A stretch of DNA of 7,433 nt from positions 1-7,433 of the forward strand of contig CAMVDK010000155.1 in the NCBI GenBank assembly GCA_947166165.1. The letters run 5' to 3'. Made by a program: the position numbers and the translations under genes. How positions within the stretch are numbered: position 1 is the stretch's first letter; every line of letters starts with the position of its first letter. Shown here piece by piece: positions 5,837-7,433 of the stretch. The notes beneath the pieces are model-generated. The model was not told where the DNA came from, did not search any database, and saw only the letters and a program-made list of their open reading frames with translations. The stretch comes from an uncultured Porphyromonadaceae bacterium. Its GTDB lineage: Bacteria > Bacteroidota > Bacteroidia > Bacteroidales > Muribaculaceae.

Positions 5837-7433
5837 ATGAAAATCAAGACTATTATTGCATTGCTGGCCGCGGCCTTGTGTGTGGGTGTTGCTGATGGTG
5901 CGCCCATCAGTGAGACGCAGGCGCAGCAGGCAGCGCAGCAGTTCATAGCCGCGCATGCTGCCGCACTGCGGTCGCCCGCAGCGGGTGGCGCGGCGGCGCT
6001 GTCGCTGGCCCACCGGGCCGTGAATGCCGACGGTGTAGCCGACTACTATGTGTTTAACCGTGGTGCCGACGGCGGCTACGTGGTTGTGGCGGCTGACGAC
6101 CGCACGCTGCCCGTGTGGGGATATGTGGACCACGGCTCGTTTGTGGCCGCCGAGCTGCCCGCCAGCATGCGCTGGTGGCTGGGCGAGTATCAGCGCGAGC
6201 TGCAATGGCTGCGCGACCATCCGTCGGCAAAGCCGCGCAAGGCGGCCAGCGGCAGTGCCAGCGTGGCTCCGTTGCTCACCACGCAGTGGAACCAGTGCAA
6301 GCCCTACAACAACCTGTGCCCCTCCATTCCTTCGGGTGGTGAAGCGGCTTATGGGTTCCGCGCTCCGTCGGGGTGCGTGGCGGTGGCCACGGCGCAAATC
6401 ATGAAGTATTACGCCTGGCCCGCTCGGGGCACTGGCAGCCACAGTTACTCGACCACCGTATATTACGGCGATAACGACAGCCGCTCCTACAACACCGAGC
6501 TGAGCGCTGACTTCGGTACGACCGATTATGCGTGGACCGACATGATGGACAGCTATTACTTTGTGGGCAACTACAACACCATCTATGCCCGCAATGGCTC
6601 GCAGGCGGGCGCACTGGCCACCGATGCTCAATGCGACGCCGTGGCGCGGCTGATGTTCGACATAGGTGTGGCTCTTGAGATGAGCTACGCGGCCAGTGGC
6701 AGCGGTGCCAGCACGGGCGACGTGCCGGCGTTGCTGGCGAATTATTTTGGCTACGACGACTCCATGACCCAGCTGTACCGCGACTACTACTCTGGCGACT
6801 GGGACGCCCTGCTGCGCAGCGAGCTCGACGAGCGTCGGCCGCTGCTCTATCGCGGGCAGAGCGACGAGGGCGGACATGCCTTTGTGTTCGACGGCTACGA
6901 CAGCGAGGGCTACTTCCACGTCAACTGGGGCTGGGGTGGCGTGAGCGACGGCTACTTCGTCACCTCGGTGCTCGACCCCGACGAGCAGGGTGCTGGTGGC
7001 TCGGAGGGAGGCTTCAGCTCGTGGCAGGCGGCCATTATCGGCCTGAAGCCCGACGTGTCGGGCCAGGTGCTGGCCACCTCGGTGAGCATCGACCCCGCAT
7101 CAGTCACGCTGGCTGTGGGGCAGACCGCCGCGCTCAACGCCCAGGTGCAGCCTGGCAATGTCACCAATCCGACCGTCACCTGGCGCTCGAGCAACGCGGC
7201 CGTGGCCACTGTGAGCGCCGACGGCGAGTTGACGGCGCACAGCAAAGGCACGGCCACTATCACCGCCACAACTGCCGACGGCTCCAACTTGAATGCCACC
7301 TGCGCCGTGACTGTCGTGCAACCGGTGACGAGCCTCACGCTCGACCATAGCGAACTGACAATCGCCGTCGATGAGTATGCCACGCTCACGGCCACCGTGC
7401 TGCCGGCCGACGCCACCAATCCCTCTCTGCGAT
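5837..7433 (+). CDS. Secreted C10 family (streptopain/PrtT-type) cysteine protease with Big2 domains, 3' end outside window
   Basis: The frame opens at ATG 5837 and stays open to the window end (532 codons plus one base), so the C-terminus is missing. Residues 1 to about 22 are a signal peptide (MKIKTIIALLAAALCVGVAD, then GAP). Residues about 24-140 resemble the SpeB-type inhibitory prodomain (YYVFNRGADGGYVVVAADDR at 70-89). The mature peptidase runs from about 143 to 405: LLTTQWNQ at 146-153 with the probable oxyanion Gln150, the nucleophile Cys180 in PSGCVAVATAQIMKYY, His347 in GGHAFVFDGYD and the tryptophans of NWGWGG (363-368). All key catalytic residues are present, so activity after removal of the prodomain is expected. 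A complete Big2 Ig-like domain spans about 411-493 and a second begins near 497. PrtT of Porphyromonas and interpain A of Prevotella are family members. Big2 domains commonly act as spacers or adhesion modules. A consensus promoter lies upstream; no Shine-Dalgarno sequence is seen. Confidence 0.93.
   Translation, partial: MKIKTIIALLAAALCVGVADGAPISETQAQQAAQQFIAAHAAALRSPAAGGAAALSLAHRAVNADGVADYYVFNRGADGGYVVVAADDRTLPVWGYVDHGSFVAAELPASMRWWLGEYQRELQWLRDHPSAKPRKAASGSASVAPLLTTQWNQCKPYNNLCPSIPSGGEAAYGFRAPSGCVAVATAQIMKYYAWPARGTGSHSYSTTVYYGDNDSRSYNTELSADFGTTDYAWTDMMDSYYFVGNYNTIYARNGSQAGALATDAQCDAVARLMFDIGVALEMSYAASGSGASTGDVPALLANYFGYDDSMTQLYRDYYSGDWDALLRSELDERRPLLYRGQSDEGGHAFVFDGYDSEGYFHVNWGWGGVSDGYFVTSVLDPDEQGAGGSEGGFSSWQAAIIGLKPDVSGQVLATSVSIDPASVTLAVGQTAALNAQVQPGNVTNPTVTWRSSNAAVATVSADGELTAHSKGTATITATTADGSNLNATCAVTVVQPVTSLTLDHSELTIAVDEYATLTATVLPADATNPSLR

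Noticed and set aside
5816..6919. Long minus-strand open frame (367 codons) opposite the C10 protease gene
   Set aside because: It overlaps the catalytic region of a convincing protease on the other strand, crosses that gene's start and leader, and its product shows no known motif. It is a shadow of GC-rich coding sequence.

Overview
The window looks like chromosomal DNA from a GC-rich member of the Bacteroidales (phylum Bacteroidota). Four things point there: a DUF5686-type outer-membrane barrel end, a PqqL-like M16 peptidase, a C10 (streptopain/PrtT-type) protease with Big2 domains, and a promoter matching the Bacteroides consensus (TTTG, 20-base spacer, TAATTTTG). Start codons lack strong Shine-Dalgarno sequences, which also fits. 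I cannot name a genus from this sequence.

Layout. Bases 1-393 (+) hold the last 130 codons of a DUF5686-family protein. It converges, across 33 bases, on a block of four minus-strand genes read right to left: a hemerythrin-like protein (5429-4815), a LuxR-type regulator (4818-4276), a two-domain secreted M16 zinc peptidase (4198-1388) and a CorA-type Mg2+/divalent cation transporter (1356-427). The first two overlap by 4 bases (ATGA). The gaps before the peptidase and before corA are 77 and 31 bases, with no recognisable promoter or strong terminator, so one transcript is plausible. From 5430 to 5836 lies a 407-base AT-richer divergent intergenic region. It holds a candidate minus-strand promoter overlapping an 8-bp perfect inverted repeat, three tandem copies of a 23-bp repeat, and a textbook plus-strand promoter. 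From 5837 to the window end (+) runs a C10 cysteine protease with an intact catalytic Cys and His, followed by one complete and one partial Big2 domain; it continues past the window.

How the genes may work together. The hemerythrin-like protein and the LuxR regulator form a translationally coupled pair, probably a sensing/regulatory unit. Iron or redox/NO/O2 sensing would be the family expectation, but this hemerythrin-like protein appears to lack the canonical di-iron HxxxE motifs. The regulator also has a degenerate receiver-like N-terminus. The M16 peptidase is predicted to be exported and the C10 protease to be secreted or surface-bound, so peptide and protein degradation outside the cytoplasm is a shared theme. 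No RNA genes, CRISPR arrays, insertion sequences or phage genes were seen. The noteworthy items are the degenerate hemerythrin-LuxR pair and the structured divergent intergenic region; I do not see convincing evidence of a wholly new system.
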